A DNA stretch of 64,000 nt. Origin: Acinetobacter nectaris CIP 110549. GTDB lineage: Bacteria > Pseudomonadota > Gammaproteobacteria > Pseudomonadales > Moraxellaceae. Under the pieces are notes generated by a model. It saw only the letters and a program-made list of their open reading frames with translations, made no database searches and was not told where the DNA came from. The stretch spans positions 1 to 64,000 of the forward strand of contig NZ_KI530736.1 in assembly GCF_000488215.1 (NCBI RefSeq), read 5' to 3'. Both the position numbers and the translations under genes were made by a program. This document shows, one piece after another, positions 18,276 through 27,838 of the stretch. Each line of letters starts with the position of its first letter. The first letter of the stretch is position 1.

Positions 18276-19043
18276 ATGAATATTAGTCAGTTTTCCAAAT
18301 TAGAGGATTTTGTTGGCAAAAAACTAATGATTAGAAATCGGCAGGGCACATCACTGACAGTAGAAGGAGAGTTACTTTTAACAGAAGCAGAAAATATTCT
18401 TATGTCTTGTTCTACTACTTTAAATAAAATTCGAGGGATTGATATTTCTGGGGAGTTTAGAATAGCGATAACAGATTATTTCAGACCGAATGACCTTTCT
18501 ACTATTTTAAGAAGAATCAAAAAGAAATTTCCTCAGTTAAAACTTCATATTTCAATTCTAAAAAGTGATGAAATTAAAGAAAGGTATATTACTGATAAGT
18601 ATGATCTTGCTATTTATATGGATATTGAAGAAAAGAATAAAACCAACAATGATATAAAAATAATTAAGTTATCTGAAAAGCCATTATTTTGGGTTAAATC
18701 CCCAGAGTTAAATATCACTAACTCTCCTATTCCTCTGATAACAATGTCCTCATCTTGTATATTAAAAAGCTTTACCGAGGATAGTCTTGTAAAAAGTAAA
18801 TTGCCTTTTTATTTTTCACATACTACTACTGGAGTTAGAGGAATTATAGCAGCTGTTGAAGCAGGTTTAGGTATATCTTGTCTAAATCAATCATCCTTAA
18901 ATAGTAGTTTTGAAATTATTAATATAGAAAGTGATTTAAACTTGCCAAAGTTACCTAATATTCAATTTATGCTTTGTCTATCAGCTAGACAAAGCATCAC
19001 TACAAGTTCCATTAGCAAAATATTAATAAATGAATTCAGTTAA
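18276..19043 (+). pseudogene. LysR-type regulator lacking most of its HTH
   Basis: 255 residues. The first residues (QFSKLEDFVGKKLMIRNRQG) correspond to the end of a LysR helix-turn-helix, so about 30 residues carrying helices 1-3 are missing. A TAG stop lies just upstream in frame, so no longer start exists. The effector-binding domain (about 60-255) is uninterrupted, with RIAITDYFRPNDLS and AAVEAGLGISCLN. It cannot bind DNA as LysR proteins do. Most likely a deletion between the SRPBCC gene and this one removed the HTH, or it is a truncated ligand-binding protein. Confidence 0.75.
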
Positions 19044-19066
19044 AATGAATTTTAGACGGAATGCAA

Positions 19067-19091
19067 AAAATGGAACTTTAAGTTCCATTTT
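19067..19091 (+). terminator. Hairpin after the LysR relic
   Basis: AAAATGGAACTT and AAGTTCCATTTT form an almost continuous 12-bp inverted repeat. It ends in TTTTAAA and probably terminates the SRPBCC-LysR transcript. Confidence 0.6.
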
Positions 19092-19254
19092 AAATTGCCA
19101 AATGCAGGTTTAATATCCTGAAAACCTTTACCATTTATAATCGCATCAAAGCTAAGATTTAAATTACCTAAAAGAACTTTATAAAGACTTTCTATACCTA
19201 ATTCTCTAACTTTTCTGCCAGTTGAAGAGCAAGTTTTCTATCTTTGCTTTAAAT
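19067..19254 (-). pseudogene. Unidentified coding relic
   Basis: On the minus strand two frames join across one frameshift to read a plausible protein segment: RKLALQLAEKLE, then LGIESLYKVLLGNLNLSFD, then AIINGKGFQDIKPAFGNL. The sequence is protein-like but was not recognised. It is likely the remnant of a deleted gene. Confidence 0.3.
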
Positions 19255-19520
19255 ATATTTATTTATACTAATCAATAAAATAGTGGGTATTCCCCCTTAT
19301 TTAGAATAATAAATTCTATTGCTAGGTGCAAAGAAAAAACCAAACTCGGATATATCGTCACTAATATTTAGGTATCTCCAAAAATTTCATTTTCAACACT
19401 GACTTGTACTCATCTTTTTAGTCTTTTAATTTACAAAACTGCTCAACAAAGACTTCAATAATATATTTGAATTAAAATATACGAAAGAGCAATAGGTTTA
19501 TTCTATATTTTAATTAATAA

Positions 19521-19548
19521 ATCTCGTATAAATTTAATTATGTTAAAA
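19521..19548 (+). other. pdif-like XerC/XerD recombination site
   Basis: An 11-base XerC-like arm ATCTCGTATAA, a 6-base spacer ATTTAA and an 11-base XerD-like arm TTATGTTAAAA. Acinetobacter plasmid pdif sites have arms close to A(C/T)TTCGTATAA and TTATGTTAAAT with a variable 6-bp spacer, so the arms differ at one or two positions each. Such sites border mobile dif modules. I found no partner site in this window. Confidence 0.6.
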
Positions 19549-19800
19549 TTTATATTAAAAACTTTATCTAAGCTCTTCAAAACCACTTAACTTAAATATT
19601 AAAATAGCATATGTAAAATAGTTCCCCCAAATTATTTATATTACAAGATCATACATATTTATTCCATTTAACTGCTAATTTAGTCATAAAATATTCAACT
19701 ATAATTAATTACAGACAAGGTATGAAAGCAACAGGATAAATTAAAATAATATAACAGTTGCTATGTCATATTCAGAAGCTTGAGGTTCTAGTATTAATAA

Positions 19801-19834
19801 TACCCACTAGCATCAAGATGATGCTATATTGGGT
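19801..19834 (-). terminator. Terminator of the GNAT pseudogene
   Basis: A hairpin with TAGCATCA/TGATGCTA as inner stem and ACCCA/TGGGT as outer stem, directly after the GNAT stop. On the minus strand it is followed by ATTATTAAT. Confidence 0.6.
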
Positions 19835-20346
19835 TATCTGTAATTTGGGTTAGTTAGAAAATAAATATTACATTCAATAGATTCTCCATTTTTAATGATT
19901 CTATTTTTTCGTGTCGCGTCTTTGGAAAATCCACATTTTTGTAATACCTTAATAGATTGGATATTCCAAGGAAGTACAGAGGTTTCAAGCCTTTCAAATT
20001 GTAATTCATGAAAGGCAATGCCAATGGCTATTTTAATTGCTTCTGTTGCAATTCCTTTTCCCCAAAATCTTTCACCTATCCAATAAAAAATAACTCCAGC
20101 AAAAGGAGCTATATTCTTAGTAATCCTAATTACTATACTTCCAACAAGCTCATTATTTATTTCTATTGCCCAGCTATGAAATCGCGATGAATTTGCAACA
20201 TTAATCCATTGAACCCCATCTTTTCTAGTATAGGGGAATGGGAAATTTGCTCCCATGGCTCTAGCAATATTAGGATTATTTGCAAGTGAGACTAAACTAT
20301 CTAGATGGCTATTTTTCTACTTTATAAGCGTTAAGCTAGATTTCAT
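19834..20346 (-). pseudogene. RimJ-type GNAT acetyltransferase with amber stop at codon 10
   Basis: From the ATG at 20346 the frame reads MKSSLTLIK, a TAG stop at 20319-20317, then KNSHLDSLVSLANNPNIA and on without a shift to a normal C-terminus. The rest has the GNAT acetyl-CoA loop (GERFWGKGIATEAIKIAI) and NIQSIKVLQKCGF. The family usually has a residue such as Trp at the stop position, so one base change would explain it. Translation could restart at the ATG at 20256, giving 140 residues without the first strand. Probably a fresh pseudogene. Confidence 0.75.
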
Positions 20347-20451
20347 ATCTACATATCTATTAGTGTTCTAAATTTATATCTAATATAGCCTGAATTAGTG
20401 GATTGTTTTATGGAAAATTTGATAAATATTAATTTATACTCAATAGAAGCC

Positions 20452-21678
20452 TTAGGGTTTAATGCCTAAAGTTACATTTTTTTGGAATACATTTATAGTC
20501 TTCCAATATCCCCATTTTTTACGAATACTATCAGGTGAGTCTTCTACAATATTTGGTTGGCCCGGCCATTGCTGACGTACATACCACCCCCAATAATTTG
20601 GGGCTGGAGAGTTCGATGATTTATAAGACCAAATACTCCAATTTAATCCTACAGAGTTCAAAGAATTAATTGCATAATTCCAAGATGCTGAGTCACTATT
20701 CAGAAGATTAAACTCACCGACATACCCTGGTATATTCCAATTTTTATGAGATATAAAATCATTAATTGTATGATTTACAACTTTCTGTGGATTTAATGAC
20801 CAAGGATAAAGATGTGTTTCGTAAACAATGTTATTCCAATTCATTTTTTTTGGATCAGGAAGCATATTCCAACTCCATGTTCAAAAAGTAGCTTCAATAA
20901 AAACTATATGATTGGGGTCTGCCTGTCGAACAGAGTGATATAATTGGTCATAAGCATGAATAATTTGATTATAATAATCATTATTCCAAGGTATTTTCTT
21001 GTTAGGGCGTGAGTCTGGTTCATTAAGTAAATCATAACCAGCTATATAAGCATTATTTTTATAATGATTAGCTATTTGCCACCACATCCATGCTGTACGT
21101 GAGCGGGCAACAGTACTATTCCAATATTCATTTTTGTTAATTTGTCCTGTAGATTGCTCTAAACTTTGACTGCCAATGGCACCATGCATATCAATAATTA
21201 CATAGATTTTACATGCAGCAGCGGCATTAACTAATTTATCAAGTTGTATAAATGCATCCTTTCTCCAGCCCGAGTTTGCTGTATTGTTTAAATCATAAAA
21301 CTGCCCCCACCATACTGGTATACGTATTAGATTAAATCCTGCACTTTTTATATTATCTAGATCTGTTGGTGTTATCCAAGTATTTTCATAAGATTGCATT
21401 AACTCTTGTTGCGTAGAAATTCCAAACCGATTTTGTAAAGTTTGCATTATTTGATATGTATCGCTAGTTGAGCTACCTAAACTTCCCTCAGACATAGGAC
21501 TCATATACGACTCCATTACAAATAGTGCTCCAAGATTAAAACCTTTAAGCTGGATAGTTTGATTATTACTAACAATATTTGTACCACTAGTATGTAAAAA
21601 AGTATCATTTGCCTTACTGATAATTGGAATTATAAAAATACTTATTAGAAATGCTATTTTAGTAAATGATTTTTTCAA
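20452..21678 (-). pseudogene. Secreted GH5 glucanase interrupted by an in-frame TGA
   Basis: A signal peptide (about residues 1-23, ending SKA) is followed by a GH5 exo-glucanase-like domain with QLKGFNLGALF, IPVWWGQFYDLN, DMHGAIG and the acid/base Glu in LLNEPDSRP. A TGA at 20883-20881 stops translation after FIEATF. Five codons later, in the same frame, the domain resumes with MLPDPKKMNWNN, then YETHLYPW, the nucleophile Glu in YVGEFN and WSIWSYK. So the stop parts the two catalytic Glu residues. The first codon is TTG with AGGT upstream. Without readthrough the enzyme is dead. Confidence 0.82.
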
Positions 21679-21731
21679 TTAGTGACCTGATCTATTAAAC
21701 AAATATACTGATTTTTATTCATAGCAATAAA

Positions 21732-22565
21732 TTATTTTTTCTGCTTTTCAATTTCTGAGTCAAGAGCCGTCGCTATATTATTCATACCTATTAAAGTAGG
21801 ATGATATGAGACTGTGAATTTCCAATTGCTATTTTTTTCAGGGTAATACCCTGTAACAAAAGGTTCAGAGGAGCATACATCATGCTGAGAACCTATTAAA
21901 CTCGATCTAACTATACCTGTATTATTTCTTTTTGCAGCTGCACCAATTACTTGTGCAAGATCAATAGCTACACTTCGCATCCAATTTACATCATTCTCAG
22001 ACATTGGAAGTTGCTTACAGCTAACATTAGCTTGTGTAGGTATCACTGGTAAGTAACCAATAAGGATTATTTTCGCTGATGGAGAGCGACGATGAATTTC
22101 TGCTATAACCTGATCTAGTTGGCTAGGTAATTTGGCAAGACGTCTTTTCACATTATCTAATTGACTAACATGGCAATGAGTACCTCCTGTACTAAGACAT
22201 GATAAACCTAAAAGGTTACCAATATAACTAACATCATTCCCTCCTATTAACACAGATACAAGTTTTGTGTTCATATCTAAAGATTCAATTTGTGGGGGAA
22301 ATCCATGTTGCCCATGATAAAGAATATTATCAGTAGTTGCTCCAGAGCATGAAACATCTACAAGATCTAAATGTCTATGAGCAGCTATTTGATGTGCGTA
22401 GTTGGATAAAGATCGAGCACATTTACCACTTTCTAAATCAGGCTCTCCAACGCCTGGGCCGGCTGCATAAGAGCTACCCAAAGAGACATATTTATCAGAA
22501 CTATGTGCTTGAATTGTTGTTATCATAAATAGCAAAGTTACAATATATTGAACTTTTTTATTCAA
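21732..22565 (-). CDS. Secreted SGNH/GDSL hydrolase (SEST-like esterase)
   Basis: 277 residues with a signal peptide of about 20 residues. SGNH blocks are clear: nucleophile Ser in SLGSSYAAGPG, Gly in CSGATTDN, Asn in IGGNDVSY and His in SYHPTLIGM. The Asp that normally precedes the His by three residues is absent, as in Streptomyces SEST-type esterases that work with a Ser-His dyad. It should act on acyl esters outside the cytoplasm. The only N-terminal start that keeps the signal peptide is a TTG. It is 53 bp upstream of the GH5 pseudogene on the same strand and may have formed a secreted pair with it. Confidence 0.85.
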   Translation of the reverse strand: MNKKVQYIVTLLFMITTIQAHSSDKYVSLGSSYAAGPGVGEPDLESGKCARSLSNYAHQIAAHRHLDLVDVSCSGATTDNILYHGQHGFPPQIESLDMNTKLVSVLIGGNDVSYIGNLLGLSCLSTGGTHCHVSQLDNVKRRLAKLPSQLDQVIAEIHRRSPSAKIILIGYLPVIPTQANVSCKQLPMSENDVNWMRSVAIDLAQVIGAAAKRNNTGIVRSSLIGSQHDVCSSEPFVTGYYPEKNSNWKFTVSYHPTLIGMNNIATALDSEIEKQKK

Positions 22566-22758
22566 CTTAAAATCCCATATTTATATAATTAACAAGATTA
22601 TTTTATATAAATCAGGTGTAGAAATTGCGTATTAAATGTAGGAATTCCATACAATAAGGGCTGTGATCTTCCTTTTTCATTTGGCTTTCCACTGTATGAG
22701 ATATCTTATAGAGACTATAGCCTCTATGAATCTCTAATTAATGATAAATAAATATTTT

Positions 22759-23610
22759 TTACTCTCCTCCCCAAAGAATAAGATTAGATTCATTTTTGAA
22801 GTAACTAACGGCTTCTAATGGAATGTTTTCATCATTGATATCTAATAAAGTTGCTTGTTTTAAATGATTCTTTTTAATGGTGCCTTTACTAATAAATTGA
22901 AGCATCATCCTTGTAGCAAAAGGTTGACGGAAAGAAGATGAAGCTACACCATTTAAAATTCCATATAAAAAGCGTTTAGGTGTTCGATGTTGTGGTGTTA
23001 ATATTGAAAAAGTAATTTCATTATTTTGTCTAGATTCAAAATCAATCATGAAAATACGATCCCCGAGAAGAGTACAGAATCCATGATATCTAAAAGTGTA
23101 ACCGAGTTTATTTTGATTATTATCAATTAATGGGAAACGCTCAATAGTAACATATTGTACTAATCCATCAGCTTCATATAAACAAGTAACTGAACGGAGT
23201 ACTTTCTCTTTATAAATTGATGAGAAATGATATCTATAATAAACTCCAAGATAGCTCTCTAAAGCTTTATTTGAATCTTTTGCAATAGTCAGGAATTGAT
23301 TAAACTTTTGCGACTTTCGAAGATTCATGGGGATATTGTTTTCTAAACCTTCATATAAATTTCTAAAATCTATAGGTGAAAGAAAGAAATCTGATTCGTG
23401 CAGCATAAAATAATCTGCAATTCTATGTAGTACTTTTTGTGATGGAGTATGTTGGCCTGATAAGTATTTATTAAACTGTTGCCTATTAATATTTAGTTTA
23501 CGACATAACTCTGAAATCGATAGATAAGATTCCGTCAATAACAATAAATTTTTTTGTATATTGGTAGTAGAGCCCCCTTCTTGGGAGAAAAATTCATCCT
23601 TAGCAATCAT
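22759..23610 (-). CDS. XRE-type HTH regulator
   Basis: About 283 residues from the ATG at 23610, which has AAAGGTG ahead; the longer frame begins with TTG. Residues 15-70 form a Cro/CI helix-turn-helix (LSISELCRKLNINRQQFNKY, then GQHTPSQKVLHRIADYF). The remaining 210 residues are of unknown fold and probably sense a ligand. Proteins of this plan are met in Acinetobacter as single regulators. It is divergent from the 111-residue protein gene at 23756, a possible target. Confidence 0.78.
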   Translation of the reverse strand: MIAKDEFFSQEGGSTTNIQKNLLLLTESYLSISELCRKLNINRQQFNKYLSGQHTPSQKVLHRIADYFMLHESDFFLSPIDFRNLYEGLENNIPMNLRKSQKFNQFLTIAKDSNKALESYLGVYYRYHFSSIYKEKVLRSVTCLYEADGLVQYVTIERFPLIDNNQNKLGYTFRYHGFCTLLGDRIFMIDFESRQNNEITFSILTPQHRTPKRFLYGILNGVASSSFRQPFATRMMLQFISKGTIKKNHLKQATLLDINDENIPLEAVSYFKNESNLILWGGE

Positions 23611-23755
23611 ATAAACACCTTTTAGAATCAAGCTATGATTATTTAAAAAAGGTGATCCTGCAAGTCATTAATATAATATATTTATATATAATATTTATAT
23701 TGATTTTTATAGTTTAAGTCTGTAGATTTTCTTTTTAAGTAAGTGATTAAATAGA

Positions 23756-24091
23756 ATGAAATTTCACCTTATATTTGAAAGTTTCAAAAATTCAGCAAAC
23801 GGTACGGACTCTTTCAAGCAATTAAAGTCCCAGTGTGAATTGGCGATCAAAGATCCTAATCTAGAACTAGAAGCTTCTGCTTTACTACTAATTTACAGTT
23901 TCTCAAAAAACTATGTTTTACTGTACGAAGATCAAGAAGTAGCTCCTCTATTTGCTGAAAAAGTCAAAGCTCAATTAGTTGGTTATATGACCGAAATTGA
24001 TTTGGCATTATCAACTGAAGATACGCATTTGATATTAGCCTCACTTAACTCTGTTTCAAAGCAATATATTGAAAGTTCTAGAATATTTTAG
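23756..24091 (+). CDS. Hypothetical 111-residue protein, paralogue 1
   Basis: Not recognised as a named family. No signal or membrane segment; predicted mostly helical. A paralogue at 28145 is the same length and about 65% identical (72 of 111 by hand), sharing FKNS, the NGTD motif, YVLLYEDQEV and the C-terminal SSRIF. Both genes have a similar leader (TTTAAGT followed by GATTA and ATG). It is followed, with a one-base overlap, by a DUF2798 membrane protein. Confidence 0.7.
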   Translation: MKFHLIFESFKNSANGTDSFKQLKSQCELAIKDPNLELEASALLLIYSFSKNYVLLYEDQEVAPLFAEKVKAQLVGYMTEIDLALSTEDTHLILASLNSVSKQYIESSRIF

Positions 24092-24324
24092 TGACTATGT
24101 TTAATAAAAGAAGTTTACTAGAGTATTTTCTGATACCACTTCTTGTATCATTTTTCATGAGTGGTATTAATGCAACTTTAGAGTTAAAAACTGAGAAAAA
24201 TATTGAATTTGAAATATTATTTTATGAATGGATAAGCAATTGGTTTATTGCTTATCCTTGCTTACTTATACTTGTACCATTCTCAAAAAAGATAGTCTTA
24301 TCTCTCACACGTCGAATAAAGTAG
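24091..24324 (+). CDS. DUF2798 two-helix membrane protein
   Basis: 77 residues with two membrane segments (FLIPLLVSFFMSGINA and WFIAYPCLLILVPF). Family marks SFMMSGI-like SFFMSGINA and EWISNWFIAYP are visible. The GTG at 24091 overlaps the preceding stop codon; the ATG at 24097 is equally possible. DUF2798 has no established function. Likely co-transcribed with the 111-residue gene. Confidence 0.75.
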   Translation: MTMFNKRSLLEYFLIPLLVSFFMSGINATLELKTEKNIEFEILFYEWISNWFIAYPCLLILVPFSKKIVLSLTRRIK

Positions 24325-24328
24325 AATG

Positions 24329-25642
24329 CTATTCAACACCTACAGCACTACCAAATGGAACGTTTTTATTTCCATAACGACGTACTCGTATATTTGCTTG
24401 CTCTGCATGACCTGTAAATTTTTCCAAAGTACATAGTCTTGAACAATATGAGCCAATTAGAGTTGTTGCTTCATCAGTCAAGATACGTTGATAAGTACAA
24501 GTTTTAAGAAATTTTCCGACCCATAATCCACCTGTATATCTAGCTGATTTTGAAGTTGGTAATGTATGGTTGGTTCCGATGACTTTATCACCATAAGCAA
24601 CATTCGTACGAGATCCTAAAAATAAGGCACCATAGTTTTGTAAGTTACTTAAAAAATAATCTGGATCTTTTGTCATAACCTGTACATGTTCAGAAGCAAC
24701 TTTATCTGCTTCTTTTACCATTTCTTCATCATTCTCACAAAGAATAATTTCTTCATACATTTCCCATGCTTGACCTGCAATTTTTGCGGTATCAAGTTTA
24801 CTTAGCAGTATTTCAATATGTTTAAGTGTATCATTGGCTAAGCTTTCAGAGGTTGTGATTAATACGGTTGGAGAAGTAGGACCATGTTCTGCTTGACCCA
24901 ATAGATCAGTTGCAACGAGCTCGCCATCTACTGTTTCATCTGCAATGATAAGTGTTTCAGTTGGACCTGCGATTAGATCAATTCCAATCTTTCCAAATAA
25001 CTGGCGTTTTGCTTCAGCAATATACGCATTTCCTGGGCTAACAATCATATCTACAGCAGGAAACTCCCCTATTCCAAATGCTAAGGCACTTACTGCTTGA
25101 ACACCGCCAATACAATAAATCTCATCTACACCAGCTAAAGCGCATGCTGCAACTACTGCAGAGCTTGGTTTTCCTTCATATGGAGGGGAAACAGCTACAA
25201 CCTTTTTAACACCAGCTACTTTTGCAGTGAGAACACTCATATGAGCAGAAGCCAATAAGGGATATTTACCACTTGGGATATAACAGCCAACAGTTTCTAC
25301 AGGTATGTTTTTATGCCCTAAGATGATTCCTGGCAACGTTTCAACTTCAATATCTAGCATTGAAGCTCTTTGGTGTTCGGCAAAATTTTTAACTTGGTTT
25401 TGTGCAAATTTAATATCATTAATTTGTTGAGGTGTTAAGTCTGCTAAGCAAGCTGCAATTTCTTCTTGAGAAAGTCTAAAAGTTTTAGGCATCCACTTAT
25501 CAAACTGTTCTGAATAATTTTTAATGGCATTTTCACCATCTTTTTCAATGTTGATAATCATGTTTTCGACAATTCTACGAACTTGTAGAGTATCTGCTTC
25601 ATCTTTGTGCTAGGTTATTGCTGTTTTTAGGTAAGTCGACAT
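24329..25642 (-). pseudogene. HisD-family dehydrogenase with amber stop at codon 11
   Basis: From the ATG at 25642 the frame reads MSTYLKTAIT, TAG at 25612-25610, then [17 protein letters not shown] and on to a complete HisD-type protein. An internal ATG at 25561 would give 410 residues. Seen: [54 protein letters not shown] and the C-terminal [14 protein letters not shown]. Biosynthetic HisD is longer at the N-terminus; this branch includes HpsN, which oxidises dihydroxypropanesulfonate. It is not a histidine biosynthesis gene in context. The restart protein lacks only about 27 residues and might keep activity. Confidence 0.75.
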
Positions 25643-26596
25643 AATCTAAGCCTTTGTAAAGTATTTATTTATTAGAATAATATTTCCATTTAAACTGATT
25701 AACAATTTCGCAAGTGGAGAAAATATGACGCACACTGACGCATATTCAGCTTTTATAGGTAAAACTTAGAAAGGGCTTCTATCACATTAAAATAAATTTA
25801 GGCAATTCTGTATATATTTAAGATGAATAGATGAGATAAGTATTTAAGCACTTACATTTTCCTATTGATGTAAGTAAGTGCTCAATGCTTTTAATAATAT
25901 CTGCCTCATTAATAGAAGCTCACCTAATCTAGAAGAAATGATGACAGAGTGTAGAATCAAGATTGATTACTCTGCTTTACACCGTTGAGTTCTGAAAATT
26001 ACAGAAGAGTTAATAGAGATCTCAAAGGAATATAAGTCATTAAGTCAATTTTGGCATATTGATTAAATCTATATCAAAATCAAAGAAACATTGTGCTACT
26101 GATATATAACCATTGATTAAAATAGCGAATTTTCTTCTCACTAAACATAGTGATACAAAAGCTACACAACGTTTTTAAAAAAGTGATTAACTAAACCAAT
26201 ATGTCTGTCTCGTACAAATAGAAATAGATAAAAGTAATACTAAGATCTTAAAAATTTAGGGGGGGAATAATTTTATCGGGAATAAATTCGATGCATATGA
26301 TAGAAAACAACTTTCACTTTAGTCATGGATTAAATCGGCTCATGGAATCAGTCTGCCAATTATTTGGATGCAGCGAATATGTGGTAATTTTTTAGCCATT
26401 AAAAATTAATCTTATAGAACCACACAACTGAATGACAGCATTAAATTCTATATATACTTGAGACTAACTTTTTGTAATATCTCAGTTTATTCAAAGTATT
26501 ATTAATTGATTATATCTTTTAAAAGTTTGATTTTTCTCAGTTGATATACCTCTTCCATGAAAAGGTATATCTAGCAAAAAGCTACATACTTACTCC
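25643..26596. other. Gene-free stretch with IS6 transposase relic
   Basis: No intact gene. It holds a decayed IS6-family transposase (about 25980-26262) and an imperfect inverted repeat AGCACTTAC/GTAAGTGCT at 25847-25882. Sequence from 26270 to 26400 looks like further coding debris that I could not identify. Confidence 0.6.
25980..26262 (+). mobile_element. Decayed IS6-family transposase fragment
   Basis: Reading across stops and one or two frameshifts gives FWHID*IYIKIK, then YITID*NS, NFLLTKHSDTKATQRF, KKVIN and EIDKSNTKIL. These match, in order, the IS6/IS240 catalytic core (WHVDETYIKVKGKW, YRAIDKNG, DFLLTKxRDTKAAxRFFKK, TIDKSG), including both catalytic Asp contexts. The N-terminus, terminal repeats and the Glu region were not found. 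An old dead insertion. Confidence 0.65.
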
Positions 26597-27838
26597 TTAC
26601 TTTTGACTAAGGAGTTTTCTCATTTTTCTCTCTTTCCGACGCTTCTTAACAATGGTATAAGAGTTAAAAATAGCAATAGAAAGTAATAAAACAGATATTA
26701 ATCCAAATACAAAGGTAAGACCTGTCTTTTGCCCAATTAAGCCGACAATAGCAGAACCGCTAAGTGCACCCGAATACGCTAAAATAGATACATAAGACAA
26801 TGCTTGTGACTTAGGTACAAGGTCTTGCCGTCCTACTCTTGAAAATAGAACTGGTACTACATTAGATAACCCTAATCCAACGAGCGCATATCCAAATAAA
26901 ACAAGATACCAAATAGGTGCAAGTACGACCACAGCCATTCCTGCACTAGCACATAATGAACTTGCCCAAATTAGTTTTTTCTCACCTAATTTTTTTAAAA
27001 ATATATGACCAAAGAAACGAGAAAATGTCATGGTGATTGCAAAGAAACTATATGCCAATCCTGCATTAGATAATGAGGTATGATATATATCTGTAAGATA
27101 TACACCACTCCAATCTAGTGCAGTACTTTCAGTTAAAAAGGCAATAAAACACATAAGCCCTAACATTAAAATAATAGGATGGGGTATTGCACGGTTTTGA
27201 GTAGGTTGTTCATTTTCTTCCACATGAGGCTGGCTTGCACTATTAACAGCAGACTTAGACAGTGCACCGAGTATGGAGAATACGGCAATGAGTGTAACTA
27301 ATAAACTAATCAGTAATGTTGCCCCTAATGCAGAAAATCCCATATGAAAAAATGCTGTCATTGTTAGTGCAGCTATTAAACCGCCTAAACTACACATTCC
27401 ATGAAAATTCGACATTAATGGGCTTTTATTTTTTTCTTCAATAATCACACCTTGAAAGTTTGCTGCTACTCCTGTTGCACCAGAGGCAATACCTAGAAAC
27501 GTGAGTAAAAAAGCAAGTGCTGGAATGTGATCTAGTAATGTAACTAGTGGTAAAGCCAATATAAAAACAATAGACGAAAAAGCAATAATAAATCGGCAAC
27601 CTAATGTTTTTATAATCCGTCCAGTTAAAAGCATAGCTGCTATCGAGCCTAGCCCCATACATAAAATAAGTAGTCCTAAAGCTGTATGATCTAAATCAAG
27701 CTTCTGTTTTATATATGGGATAAGTGCTGCCCAAGCAGCCATAGCAAACCCTAAATTAAAAAAACTTAGACGCGTTGTTTGCTTTTGCGTTGAAAGTTTA
27801 TTTAAAAATACTGGATCAAACAATCGAAAATGTAACAT
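26597..27838 (-). CDS. MFS transporter (YbjJ/fucose-permease-like)
   Basis: 413 residues, about 12 membrane segments. The conserved loop after TM2 is LTGRIIKTLGCRF, and residues such as GVAANFQGVIIEE and FHGMCSLGGLIAA mark the YbjJ-like branch of the MFS. A His-rich or acidic loop (EENEQPTQNRA) links the two halves. ATG at 27838 has no visible Shine-Dalgarno; a 14-bp inverted repeat ends three bases upstream. Substrate unknown. Confidence 0.82.
   Translation of the reverse strand: MLHFRLFDPVFLNKLSTQKQTTRLSFFNLGFAMAAWAALIPYIKQKLDLDHTALGLLILCMGLGSIAAMLLTGRIIKTLGCRFIIAFSSIVFILALPLVTLLDHIPALAFLLTFLGIASGATGVAANFQGVIIEEKNKSPLMSNFHGMCSLGGLIAALTMTAFFHMGFSALGATLLISLLVTLIAVFSILGALSKSAVNSASQPHVEENEQPTQNRAIPHPIILMLGLMCFIAFLTESTALDWSGVYLTDIYHTSLSNAGLAYSFFAITMTFSRFFGHIFLKKLGEKKLIWASSLCASAGMAVVVLAPIWYLVLFGYALVGLGLSNVVPVLFSRVGRQDLVPKSQALSYVSILAYSGALSGSAIVGLIGQKTGLTFVFGLISVLLLSIAIFNSYTIVKKRRKERKMRKLLSQK

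Larger units (their letters stand above)
19044..19833. other. Gene-free stretch with pdif-like site and relics
   Basis: No intact gene. It holds a hairpin at 19067-19091, a short minus-strand coding relic at 19067-19254, a pdif-like site at 19521-19548 and the terminator of the GNAT pseudogene. The rest is AT-rich DNA. Confidence 0.6.
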
